DNA of 12,841 bases from contig JAJSAJ010000372.1 of the NCBI GenBank assembly GCA_024274855.1, positions 1 through 12,841 of the forward strand, read 5' to 3'. The stretch comes from Planctomycetota bacterium (GTDB lineage: Bacteria > Planctomycetota > Planctomycetia > Pirellulales > Pirellulaceae). Shown piece after piece: positions 1 to 7,862 of the stretch. The notes beneath the pieces were generated by a model, which saw only the letters and a program-made list of their open reading frames with translations, made no database searches and was not told the origin of the DNA. Each line of letters opens with the position of its first letter. The first letter of the stretch is position 1. Position numbers and translations under genes: made by a program.

Positions 1-455
1 AAAAACAAGCCCACGGATGGCAGAGCCGACCCACGGATTTGAGAGGAAAACAGAACCACGGATGGCAAAGTGGGACCACGGAACTGAGGGAAAAATAAGC
101 CCACGGATGGCAGAGCCGACCCACGGATTTGGGAGGAAAACAGAACCACGGATGGCAGAGCCGACCCACGGATTTGGGAGGAAAACAGAACCACGGATGG
201 CAGAGCCGACCCACGGATTTGGGAGGAAAACAGAACCACGGATGGCAGAGCCGACCCACGGATTTGAGAGGAAAACAGAACCACGGATGGCAGAGCCGAC
301 CCACGGATTTGAGAGGAAAACAGAACCACGGATGGCAGAGCCGACCCACGGATTTGGGAGGAAAACAGAACCACGGATGGCAGAGCCGACCCACGGATGG
401 CAGAGCCGCCCCACGGATTTGGGAGGAAAACAGACCCACGGAGCTGGGCAGCAGG
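1..455. repeat. minisatellite of alternating 20-bp and 25-bp units (45-bp period)
   Basis: The array alternates a 20-bp unit A (CCACGGATGGCAGAGCCGAC) with a 25-bp unit B (CCACGGATTT, then GGGAGGAAAACAGAA or GAGAGGAAAACAGAA). Every unit begins with the seed CCACGGA, seen at 11, 31, 56, 76, 101, 121, 146, 166, 191, 211, 236, 256, 281, 301, 326, 346, 371, 391, 411 and 436. The A-B pair at 56-100 is divergent, and at 371-410 two A units are adjacent, breaking the alternation. Bases 1-10 resemble the end of a divergent B unit, so the array continues left of the window. It ends about 50 bp beyond the stop codon of the DUF1501 gene. Units are otherwise nearly identical, which suggests recent slippage or unequal exchange. 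The 45-bp period keeps plus-strand frames open, but I see no ribosome-binding site and do not call a gene. Confidence 0.97.
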
Positions 456-506
456 TGATATTCATCGAGGCGAAGGCTGCCGTTGCCGGTCAGGGCAACG
501 CTCGCA

Positions 507-1967
507 TCAGGCCAGAATCGCTTTCACGGGCTGGTGCGGTTCGACACCGGTCAGCCGAACATCCAAACCCTGCCACTTGAACGATAACCGTTGGTGGTCG
601 ATTCCAAGACAATGCAGAATCGTAGCATTCATGTCATGGATATGGACTGGGTTATCGACGATATTGTAGCTAAAATCGTCGGTCTGTCCGTAGACGACGC
701 CTGGCTTGATTCCGCCGCCGGCCATCCAGACCGTGAAGCAACGCGGGTGATGGTCGCGCCCGTAGTTCTCGCGTGTCAGCTTGCCCTGGCAATAGACCGT
801 CCGCCCGAACTCTCCACCCCAAACGACCAACGTATCATCGAGCAACCCACGCTGTTTGAGATCTTGAATCAGCGCATGACACGGCTGGTCGACATCGCGG
901 CACTGGTTCGGCAAGTCGCCACCAATGTTGCCATGTTGGTCCCAGCCACGATGAAAGATTTGCACAAAACGCACGTTACGCTCCGCCATGCGACGCGCGA
1001 GCAGACAGCTGGCGGCAAACGTGCCGGGCTTGGTCACATCGGGTCCGTACATGTCGAGCACATGCTTGGACTCGCCGGCGATATTCGTCAGTTCCGGCAC
1101 GGAAGTCTGCATGCGAAAAGCCATTTCGTATTGTGCAATACGGGCTTGAATCTCCGGATCACCATATCGTTCCAGAGTGTCTTGATTCATCCGATCCAAC
1201 GCGGCGAGCATACGACGCCGGGTCGCCGGACTGACACCCTTCGGATTAGCCAGGAACAGAACGGGATCTCCTTTGCTGCGCAATGAAACGCCTTGGTATT
1301 TACTGGGAAGAAAGCCGGCACCCCAGAGCCGATTGAAGAGGGCCTGAGCTTCCTTACGACCTGTCCAGCTGGCAGTCAGCACCACAAACGTCGGCAAGTT
1401 TTCGTTCAGCGTACCGAGCCCATAGCTGAGCCACGCGCCCAGGCTGGCACGTCCCGGCAACTGATGCCCCGTGCAAATATACGTGATCGCCGGATCGTGG
1501 TTGATCGCCTCGGTGTTCAATGTCTTGACAATTGCGATATCGTCTACCATCTTGGCCGTATACGGCAACAGCTCGCTGACCCACGCACCCGATCGGCCAT
1601 GTTGTTTGAATTCAAACTTGGAAGGCGCGATCGGGAACCGTTTCTGGCCGGAGGTCATAGTCGTCAAACGCTGTCCCATCCGGATCGATTCGGGCAGATC
1701 CTTGTCGAACAGTTTGTCCATTTCGGGCTTATAGTCAAACAGGTCCATTTGAGACGGCGCGCCTGCCATGAACAGATAGATAGCCCGTTTCGCTTTCGGT
1801 GCGAAATGGGGGACGCCGGGCAAACCACCCGATCGCTTCGCCGGCTCACCTGCACCACCGGTCGGTGGTAACAGACCGGCTAACGCAGCGGAACCGAGCC
1901 CCATGGCGGACCGGCTGAGAAAATGGCGCCGCGTCATCGACTGAACGTACTCGCGTATTGGGTCCAT
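507..1967 (-). CDS. Tat-exported DUF1501 protein (alkaline phosphatase/sulfatase fold)
   Basis: This is a DUF1501 family protein of 486 residues. The family belongs to the alkaline phosphatase/sulfatase-like fold, is greatly expanded in planctomycetes and is nearly always paired with DUF1549/DUF1553 proteins; its substrate is unknown. A twin-arginine signal is visible (RRHFLSRSA at residues 13-21, then an Ala/Gly/Leu-rich segment), so it should be exported folded. Family-typical motifs are GAPSQMDLFDYKP (69-81), GWDQHGN (341-347), GGEFGR (384-389), GRDHH (403-407) and a His/Asp-rich end HIHDMNATILHCLGID (442-457), which probably includes metal ligands. I choose the ATG at 1967 because AAGGTGAG lies about 7 nt upstream. 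The frame also opens at a TTG at 1997 inside the preceding gene, giving 496 residues, which is less likely. It follows the PSD1 gene with a 13-nt gap and is probably translationally coupled to it. Confidence 0.93.
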   Translation of the reverse strand: MDPIREYVQSMTRRHFLSRSAMGLGSAALAGLLPPTGGAGEPAKRSGGLPGVPHFAPKAKRAIYLFMAGAPSQMDLFDYKPEMDKLFDKDLPESIRMGQRLTTMTSGQKRFPIAPSKFEFKQHGRSGAWVSELLPYTAKMVDDIAIVKTLNTEAINHDPAITYICTGHQLPGRASLGAWLSYGLGTLNENLPTFVVLTASWTGRKEAQALFNRLWGAGFLPSKYQGVSLRSKGDPVLFLANPKGVSPATRRRMLAALDRMNQDTLERYGDPEIQARIAQYEMAFRMQTSVPELTNIAGESKHVLDMYGPDVTKPGTFAASCLLARRMAERNVRFVQIFHRGWDQHGNIGGDLPNQCRDVDQPCHALIQDLKQRGLLDDTLVVWGGEFGRTVYCQGKLTRENYGRDHHPRCFTVWMAGGGIKPGVVYGQTDDFSYNIVDNPVHIHDMNATILHCLGIDHQRLSFKWQGLDVRLTGVEPHQPVKAILA

Positions 1968-1974
1968 TGCTTGA

Positions 1975-1983
1975 CTCACCTTA
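1975..1983 (-). promoter_or_regulatory. ribosome-binding site overlapping the upstream stop codon
   Basis: On the minus strand the junction reads TAAGGTGAGTCAAGCAATG. The TAA stop of the cytochrome/DUF1549 gene (1983-1981) shares its bases with the Shine-Dalgarno-like AAGGTGAG of the DUF1501 gene, whose ATG is at 1967. A terminating ribosome therefore sits exactly on the next initiation site. This supports the ATG start and suggests translational coupling (inference). Confidence 0.7.
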
Positions 1984-4900
1984 GTTTTTTGTGACAACCT
2001 CGTCCAAATTCAAGACCAGATTGGCAACCATCGTCCACGCGGCAAGCTCGGACGGATCCAGCTCCGCCTTCGCACGGTTCGCTTGCACCAATTGCTCAGC
2101 CGCTTTGGCGTCCTTGCGAAAGGCAACCAGATGGTCTCGATAGGCGGCAAGCAACTGTTTCAATTCCAATTCGTCCGGCAGGCGACAAGTAGCCAACTGG
2201 AACATGCGGGTTGCCCGGCCGCGCGCATCAGGCCCAGCCTGGGACATGACCTTCGCGGCGAGCGCCCGAGCCGCTTCGACAAACTGAGGATCGTTCATCA
2301 GCAGAAGTGCCTGTAGCGGCGTATTCGTTCGCTCGCGCCTCACCGTGCACGCTTCACGCGACGGCGCATCCAAGGTGCTCAACTCGGGCGGCGGTGCCGT
2401 CCGCTTGATAAAGGTGTAGAGCGTACGACGATGGGTTTTTTTCGGGTCGGTATCCGGCTTGAACCGCACGGTATCCGACCCACTGTACCCGACGGCAAAC
2501 CACAATCCGTCCGGCTGGGGCGGCTTGACGCTCGGTCCGCCCAGTTTCTCGACCAACAAACCGCTGATCGCCAGCGCCTGGTCACGCAACATCTCGGCAT
2601 CCAGCCGGAATCGGGGGCCACGGGCCAACAGACGATTTTCCGGGTCGCGTTGATACCGTGCGGGCGCCGCACGCGATGTCTGGCAATAGGTGGCCGACAT
2701 CACCATCCGTTTGACCGTTCGTTTGACATCCCACCCATCCTTGACAAACTGAGCGGCCAGCCAATTGAGCAGATCCGGATGGCTGGGCACTTCGCCCTGC
2801 GAGCCGAAATCCTCGGCCGTCTTCACCAGACCCACTCCAAACACGTGCTGCCAAAAACGATTCACGGTTACACGTGCCACTAGCGGATGGTTGGGCGTCA
2901 CCAACCATTTGGCAAGTCCCAACCGATCGTTGTCCACTCCTTGGGGCAACGGAGGCAATCCGGCAGGCGTCGCCCGCTCGACTTTCAAACCGTGCTGATC
3001 GTATTCTCCACGCTCGAGAATCCAGGCGGGCTTCTGCTTCTTCGCTTCGCGAAACACCAATGTCGTCGGTCCTGCTTTTTCGATCGCCGCGATCTTCTGC
3101 TCAGCCGCTTGGATTCTGGCTTGCAGCGAATCGAATGTCTTCCGACTCGGCGCGTACACATGCTGCAGAAAATAGTCCAACAACTGCTTTTTCTGAGCAT
3201 CCGTACGTTTCGTCATCTCCAGCTTGACAATGGATTTGATATCCTTCGGCAGTCCATTGGCACCGGCCGCACGCTGGTCCTTCGCCCAACCGGCCAGCGA
3301 GCTGTACACAGTTCGCCGCGTTGTGACACCGATCTTGTCCCAATAGACCGTCCCGTCGAATTGCGTGAACGCCCAACCATGAACTTTATCACCCGGCTTC
3401 AAGCCGACATCGCCTACAGAGACTTCCAACCGAACCCACTCACCGGCCGGAGGCAAGTCGCCCTTGTGCCGTCTGCTCGCTTTCCCATTTTTTCCCCAAT
3501 CGATCACATTCGCACCCCAGTAAGCACGATGCTCCCAGGTTCCGTTGTTCCACTGCATCATAATCTCTTTGGGCGGGTTATCCGGATCCAGATAGACGTA
3601 GGCAAACAACAGCTGCTGCTTCTCGACAACCAATGGTTCTTTCGCCTTTTCAAAGAAATGCTGGCTCCGTCCCATCGCCGTTCGCGTCGTTGCCCGCTTG
3701 CCACTGAGAACGGGCTTCGGCGTCGTTACCCATTTCCAGGGTTCACTCTCTTTGGCTCCGGTCGGCACCTCATCATCCACCCAGATGCGTTGGACCTCCT
3801 CAACGACTTTCCCCAACTTCGAATCATCCGGTTCATGGTACTCGACGGCAGCCAGTTGTTTGCGGAGTTCGGCCTTTACGTTTTTCACATCGCCCCGCAG
3901 AGAAGCTATTTCCTGTTTCTGCTGAGCGGTCAAGATCCGCAGTGTCGGCGGCGGATCTTTCCGGTTACCGTCCATCTCGTTGCCATCCATGCTGTTGAAG
4001 TAGGCGAACAGCGAGTAGAAATCCTTCATCGTGAACGGATCGTACTTGTGATCATGGCACCGTGTGCATTCCAGTGTTGAGCCGAGAAAGACAGTACCGA
4101 TCGTAACAACTCGATCAACAACATTGCGCACATAGACTTCTTCTTTGATCGATCCGCCCTCGTTCGTCGTTACGTGGCAGCGGAGAAAACCGGTTGCTAT
4201 CCGTTGATCGTCGGTCGGGTTGGGCAACAAATCACCGGCCAGTTGCTCGATTGTGAATTGATCGAACGGCTTGTTGCCGTTAAATGATCGCACAACCCAA
4301 TCGCGGTAGGGCCACATTTCGCGATAGTTATCCAAGTGCAGTCCATGCGTGTCGCCATAGCGGGCCGCATCGAGCCAGAATCGGGCCATGTGCTCGCCAT
4401 AGCAATCGGACGCCAGGAGCCGATCGACAACATTCTCGTATGCATCGGGCGAATCATCGGCCAGAAACGCGGCAACTTCGTCCGGGGTCGGGGGTAGTCC
4501 GGTCAAGTCGAACGTCACACGACGGAGCAGTGCCGCTTTTTTCGCCTCAGGTGACGGCTTGATATCTAGTTTTTCCAGCCGAGCCAACACGAAGTGATCG
4601 ATCGCGTTCCGAGGCCACGCCTTCTGCCGTACCGCGGGCACCGATGGCAGGCAGGGTGGACTGTAGGCCCAATGCCCTTCCCAAGGCGCGCCTTGCTCAA
4701 TCCACGTGCGAATCGTTGCGATCTCTTCCTTGGTCACGTTTTTTTTCGAGTCAACCGGCGGCATGTGCAGATCCGAATCGTCGGTGATTAGACGTTGATA
4801 GACTTCACTGGACTTCGGATCACTCGGCACAATCGGATGTGCACCCGAATCCGCCTCGCCCAAAGCGCTCGCCTTGTCATCTAGTCGAAACCCACCTTCC

Positions 4901-5121
4901 CGATCCTCTGCATTCGGACCGTGACAGTGGAAACACTTGTCCGAAAGAATCGGCCGAATCTGCTGATTGAAATCGACTCGCTCCTGATCCGCGGCGCGAC
5001 AAAGTTGGACAGACCAACCCAGCAGAACCGAAACCACGACAGCGAACCCCCATGAAATTCCGTGAGATCTGCAGCGGAATGCGGGTAAAAGAACCTGGCA
5101 GATGAAAACCTTTCGGATCAC
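1981..5121 (-). CDS. planctomycete cytochrome c / DUF1549 / DUF1553 (PSD1) exported protein
   Basis: This 1046-residue multidomain protein is of the type usually annotated 'PSD1 and planctomycete cytochrome C domain-containing protein'. An N-terminal hydrophobic segment (about 21-43) should direct Sec export or anchoring. A c-type heme site CFHCH (63-67) is followed by a plausible Met ligand in HMPP (119-122). A DUF1549 region runs from about 172 to 378 and includes the family-conserved CTRCHDHKYDPF (352-363). The middle holds a concanavalin-like stretch (about 470-600) and a short predicted coiled coil (about 665-690). DUF1553 fills the C-terminal third, from about residue 735. Its biochemical role is not established; periplasmic electron transfer linked to polysaccharide or C1 catabolism is a common proposal. 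The GTG start at 5121 is supported by AGGAG at 5132-5128 with a 6-nt spacer. It is the first gene of a pair with DUF1501. Confidence 0.95.
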   Translation of the reverse strand: MIRKVFICQVLLPAFRCRSHGISWGFAVVVSVLLGWSVQLCRAADQERVDFNQQIRPILSDKCFHCHGPNAEDREGGFRLDDKASALGEADSGAHPIVPSDPKSSEVYQRLITDDSDLHMPPVDSKKNVTKEEIATIRTWIEQGAPWEGHWAYSPPCLPSVPAVRQKAWPRNAIDHFVLARLEKLDIKPSPEAKKAALLRRVTFDLTGLPPTPDEVAAFLADDSPDAYENVVDRLLASDCYGEHMARFWLDAARYGDTHGLHLDNYREMWPYRDWVVRSFNGNKPFDQFTIEQLAGDLLPNPTDDQRIATGFLRCHVTTNEGGSIKEEVYVRNVVDRVVTIGTVFLGSTLECTRCHDHKYDPFTMKDFYSLFAYFNSMDGNEMDGNRKDPPPTLRILTAQQKQEIASLRGDVKNVKAELRKQLAAVEYHEPDDSKLGKVVEEVQRIWVDDEVPTGAKESEPWKWVTTPKPVLSGKRATTRTAMGRSQHFFEKAKEPLVVEKQQLLFAYVYLDPDNPPKEIMMQWNNGTWEHRAYWGANVIDWGKNGKASRRHKGDLPPAGEWVRLEVSVGDVGLKPGDKVHGWAFTQFDGTVYWDKIGVTTRRTVYSSLAGWAKDQRAAGANGLPKDIKSIVKLEMTKRTDAQKKQLLDYFLQHVYAPSRKTFDSLQARIQAAEQKIAAIEKAGPTTLVFREAKKQKPAWILERGEYDQHGLKVERATPAGLPPLPQGVDNDRLGLAKWLVTPNHPLVARVTVNRFWQHVFGVGLVKTAEDFGSQGEVPSHPDLLNWLAAQFVKDGWDVKRTVKRMVMSATYCQTSRAAPARYQRDPENRLLARGPRFRLDAEMLRDQALAISGLLVEKLGGPSVKPPQPDGLWFAVGYSGSDTVRFKPDTDPKKTHRRTLYTFIKRTAPPPELSTLDAPSREACTVRRERTNTPLQALLLMNDPQFVEAARALAAKVMSQAGPDARGRATRMFQLATCRLPDELELKQLLAAYRDHLVAFRKDAKAAEQLVQANRAKAELDPSELAAWTMVANLVLNLDEVVTKN

Positions 5122-5127
5122 GAGTCA

Positions 5128-5132
5128 CTCCT
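5128..5132 (-). promoter_or_regulatory. ribosome-binding site deciding a GTG start
   Basis: AGGAG on the minus strand lies 6 nt before the GTG at 5121-5119. It is a near-ideal Shine-Dalgarno and supports this non-ATG start for the cytochrome/DUF1549 gene. Confidence 0.75.
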
Positions 5133-5232
5133 AGGCTGATGAAGTTTTCAACAAACGGCGATGTCGTCTGTCCGAGCTCTATCAAGAAAGAGTCGCGCAC
5201 AGGGCGCAGAGCTTGTCGTTACCCAGATCTTC

Positions 5233-5254
5233 CCGCCGGGCCAAGTCCCGGCGG
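5233..5254. other. 8-bp perfect hairpin in the leader of the cytochrome/DUF1549 gene
   Basis: CCGCCGGG (5233-5240) and CCCGGCGG (5247-5254) pair perfectly around a 6-nt loop, CCAAGT. The hairpin lies between the hydrolase gene and the cytochrome/DUF1549 gene, both on the minus strand. No T tract follows it on either strand, so a classic intrinsic terminator is not supported. It could be a transcript-stabilising or rho-related structure or a REP-like palindrome. Confidence 0.6.
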
Positions 5255-5269
5255 AGCCCCTGATCCATC

Positions 5270-5362
5270 AGCAAGCCCCAAAATCATCGCTCCGCCGGTG
5301 ACGTTGATTGTACCACGTACCACCCAACGGACCAAGCAATCCGCGGATTCATGGGGCTTGCT
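5270..5362. repeat. 10-bp inverted repeat spaced by 73 nt
   Basis: AGCAAGCCCC (5270-5279) and its exact reverse complement GGGGCTTGCT (5353-5362) flank 73 nt. The right arm ends on the first base of the hydrolase stop codon, and the enclosed segment contains the candidate promoter of the cytochrome/DUF1549 gene. It may be chance or a regulatory or boundary repeat. Confidence 0.4.
5307..5335 (-). promoter_or_regulatory. candidate sigma70-type promoter for the cytochrome/DUF1501 operon
   Basis: On the minus strand TTGGTC (5335-5330) and TACAAT (5312-5307) are separated by exactly 17 nt. The -10 box matches the consensus at 5 of 6 positions; the -35 box matches at only 3 of 6. Transcription would begin near 5300 and give a leader of about 180 nt containing the 5233-5254 hairpin. 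Prediction by eye only. Confidence 0.35.
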
Positions 5363-7278
5363 CAGTTGACAACCGTTCCCGTGATAAAATCGGTCTCCTC
5401 GATGGGAATCACCTGCTGATACTCGTCACACGGCCCAAATCGCTGAAATTCGTCGGATTCCGACATGTGCCGGCGAAGAATGCACATGATTTCCTCGACC
5501 GCCTCGGGATCCGAGTGCAATTTTGTATGGGTTGTGTGAACGAATCGCTCGGTCGAAACATAGGGGTGCCGAGCACTGCCAACAGAGACCGGACCATCGG
5601 CCGGAATGAACAGAAACATAGGGAATCCGGTCCCAACAATCGAGTGAAGCTGGACATTGGGCCCTGGACAGAGTTTCTGGATCGCCTTGAGTACACCGCT
5701 GTTGGGATCAAGCATGTCGATACTGCTTGGAAGCCGATTCTGAACTTCGGGCGAGAAAACACCCGGGTTATTGGCTGCCAACATTTGATGCCTGAGTACT
5801 TGTGTTTGAGACTGCTGGATCAGTGTTGAACTGATGCTGCCAATGGTTTGCGTGACGAACCCCGAGCCGTTGTGCGGCGTGCCGATAAAGACCGTGCGGG
5901 TGATGAACGGCAAAGGCTCAAAGTAAAACCACTCGGCCAGACGTTTCTTCTGCTCATCCGTGGCATTGATTTCCGACAGGGGACGATTGGCAATGCTGTA
6001 CCAAAGCGTGTCATCACTGCGCGTCACAACAAGCTTCGCAACAAGTCCGCCCATACTGTGTCCTATCATCGCCATCTGGGACAACGCCGGATCTTGTTCG
6101 GCCGGGTCGCATGCCAGACGCGCCGCCCTTAACTCGCGACGGAGGATCGCCGCGGACTCAACAAATGGCTTCCCGGTCGGGTAGCGAAACGCCCACAATT
6201 GGAAACGCTTTCGCAAATCGGGACGGGCCAGGATCTCGTTGGCCAAGTTTGCCCAGATGCCAGGTGACGACATCAAGCCATGGACAAATACAATCGGAAA
6301 CTTACCGGGCTGATACGGCTCGATCATGAATAAATGCTCACGGACTTCGCCACTGTCCGGCTCAATGAGCCCCTTGTAGGGATAGTCGCGAACTTCTCGT
6401 TGTGCCACTTCAAACGGAGCTGATATGTCGCTTGCCAGCGGAACCGGCTGACCACGAAACGACACCTTTGAAATCCGCATCGGATCGTAAAACTCGAGTG
6501 GACCGTGGGTAAGCGGCATCCCCGGTCGCGGTGCTCGGCCCGCAAGTGTGGCCAGACTGGGGCGCAGGACGACCGTCGCCGCAAAGGGCGTCTCGTGCAA
6601 GAAAAACCGTTCGTCCGCCGTCTGCTGCCGAATGGCCACGAACGGAGCGCCAAACCCCTCGACGCCGTAATGCTTCTTCAGCTTCCGCGGCAGGTCAGGC
6701 GGCACCGTCTCGATGCGACTGAAATCAGCCGGTTTCCAGACGAAACCGTGATAGGCAATCTTGATGAACTGCTGGCCGGCCGACGTGTTTACAGACAGCC
6801 CGCTGGTCGGGTCCAACCGCCCGAACCGCTGCCCTGTTGCCAACAGTTTTACCAGAGCACTGTGATACAGTTGCCAGGCACGCTGGTACTTGGGATGGTT
6901 TGCCAATCGGCGGTCCTGCAAGAAATGCCAGCTGAACGCCACCGTTTCGAAGTATAAATCAACGCTTGTGGCCGAATTATCCAACTCGGCCGCATCGGCG
7001 GCTGAGTACGCATTTTCAGCGAAGTCGACCGCAAGACTTGGGTTCTGTAACACGGCCATGGCCGCTTGACGAGGCCGATCCGCCATGATCACCTGTTTCG
7101 GACCGCCCGTATTGCCTGTTCCACAAGGCGCGCCCCGGCAGATCCCCGGCACGCTCAGAGGACGCATGGTTCGCCGAAAAACGTCCTGTGCACACAATGG
7201 CGACTCGGGCAACAAGAGACTGACGACCAGCCCCACAACCAAACCGGCAACCACGGTCCAATAAGAACGAACCGGCAT
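5362..7278 (-). CDS. exported alpha/beta-hydrolase (lipase/esterase type) with long N-terminal extension
   Basis: A 638-residue secreted serine hydrolase. A signal peptide is visible (VVAGLVVGLVVSLLL at about 9-23, with probable cleavage after PLCA near residue 30). The hydrolase domain occupies the C-terminal half: VFVHG (330-334) forms the oxyanion-hole strand, GHSMG (406-410) is the nucleophile elbow with Ser408, and GTPHNGS (466-472) is typical of PGAP1/lipase-like enzymes. The likely acid is Asp561 in PADGPVSVG and the likely base is His584 in THTKLHSDPEAVEEI. Residues about 35-320 match no domain I recognise. The substrate is unknown; an ester or lipid is expected. I choose the ATG at 7278 because it gives a clean signal peptide. 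An alternative TTG at 7299 adds seven residues and has AAGGG only 2-3 nt upstream. The next gene on the strand begins 240 nt downstream with its own promoter candidate, so co-transcription is uncertain. Confidence 0.88.
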   Translation of the reverse strand: MPVRSYWTVVAGLVVGLVVSLLLPESPLCAQDVFRRTMRPLSVPGICRGAPCGTGNTGGPKQVIMADRPRQAAMAVLQNPSLAVDFAENAYSAADAAELDNSATSVDLYFETVAFSWHFLQDRRLANHPKYQRAWQLYHSALVKLLATGQRFGRLDPTSGLSVNTSAGQQFIKIAYHGFVWKPADFSRIETVPPDLPRKLKKHYGVEGFGAPFVAIRQQTADERFFLHETPFAATVVLRPSLATLAGRAPRPGMPLTHGPLEFYDPMRISKVSFRGQPVPLASDISAPFEVAQREVRDYPYKGLIEPDSGEVREHLFMIEPYQPGKFPIVFVHGLMSSPGIWANLANEILARPDLRKRFQLWAFRYPTGKPFVESAAILRRELRAARLACDPAEQDPALSQMAMIGHSMGGLVAKLVVTRSDDTLWYSIANRPLSEINATDEQKKRLAEWFYFEPLPFITRTVFIGTPHNGSGFVTQTIGSISSTLIQQSQTQVLRHQMLAANNPGVFSPEVQNRLPSSIDMLDPNSGVLKAIQKLCPGPNVQLHSIVGTGFPMFLFIPADGPVSVGSARHPYVSTERFVHTTHTKLHSDPEAVEEIMCILRRHMSESDEFQRFGPCDEYQQVIPIEETDFITGTVVN

Positions 7279-7862
7279 TTGCTGTTGACGTCGGATCAAT
7301 GCCCTTACCCCATGTTACGCGTGCCAAAGAGCCTCGGATGCCTGGGCATAACCCAAGGGGAACATGCCCGCATCTGCGCCGCTTCCGTTGGTCGCACCAA
7401 CTCGACAGGCTCTACCCGGAGCCGTACACCTGCGTACTTCCGCAGACACATGGCATCCGATGTTGCAAAAAGGCAACATGCCCACACTGAATCATCGGCG
7501 CAAAGTACGCACAAATTGCGGATTCCGCGACCTGGAAAAGAATTGAGTTGACCAACCTGATGGATTGCACAAGCGATACCGCTTATGACGGCAATACAAC
7601 CCCAGATCCGGCCGGATGGGGCAGACTTGCAGAGGCCCGGAAGTGGCGATCAAGTTCCGCGCAAAATGGCAAGAACTTTTCAGGCAATTCGATTAACGAC
7701 GTGATTTCAACGCTAGAACGAACGTTTGGACCTTCGCGAAGTTTGTGCACTTCCGACTGCTTTCGGCGCGTCCGGCTAGGTTTACTGCGGGACTGCTCCG
7801 CCTGCTGAAGCAGGCGGCTTCTTTTCGGAACCCGGTGTGGGGGGCCAATGGCCGAGAAGCAA
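7279..7862. other. gene-free stretch between the hydrolase and HAD genes
   Basis: No convincing gene is present. It must hold the promoter of the minus-strand hydrolase, but I find no good -35/-10 pair. Weak palindromes are GTTGGT/ACCAAC (7387-7401, 3-nt loop), ATGTTGC/GCAACAT (7460-7479, 6-nt loop) and CTTCGCGAAG (7732-7741). Open frames of 86 to 95 codons on both strands (about 7548-7808 plus, 7583-7870 minus) have no recognisable motif or ribosome-binding site. A plus-strand terminator closes the stretch at 7798-7825. Confidence 0.6.
7798..7825 (+). terminator. intrinsic terminator on the plus strand
   Basis: CCGCCTGC (7798-7805) and GCAGGCGG (7810-7817) form a perfect 8-bp GC-rich stem around the tetraloop TGAA. 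The plus strand then reads CTTCTTTT (7818-7825), a U-rich tail. No clear plus-strand gene precedes it. On the minus strand it lies about 45 nt past the HAD stop codon but lacks a U tail in that direction, so it would serve the HAD gene only as a weak 3' end structure. Confidence 0.65.

Noticed and set aside
1..455. CRISPR array
   Set aside because: There are no unique spacers; the whole 45-bp unit is repeated and there are no cas genes.
17..580. A 187-codon plus-strand open frame made of 15-residue repeats (MAEPTHGFGRKTEPR)
   Set aside because: It is open because the 45-bp repeat period is a multiple of three and the unit lacks stops in that frame. A second frame is also open, there is no ribosome-binding site, and it ends antisense inside the DUF1501 gene.
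4054..4068. A second CxxCH motif (CTRCH, residues 352-356) suggesting a di-heme cytochrome
   Set aside because: CxxCHDHK(Y/F)DP is, from memory, a conserved part of DUF1549 itself, so it is not evidence of an extra cytochrome domain in this protein.
2887..4080. A 397-codon plus-strand open frame antisense to the cytochrome/DUF1549 gene
   Set aside because: It is a shadow of the strong minus-strand coding frame, with no recognisable domain or start signal.
7361..7483. Direct repeat AACATGCCC at 7361-7369 and 7475-7483
   Set aside because: Only nine bases long and not aligned with a promoter; compatible with chance.
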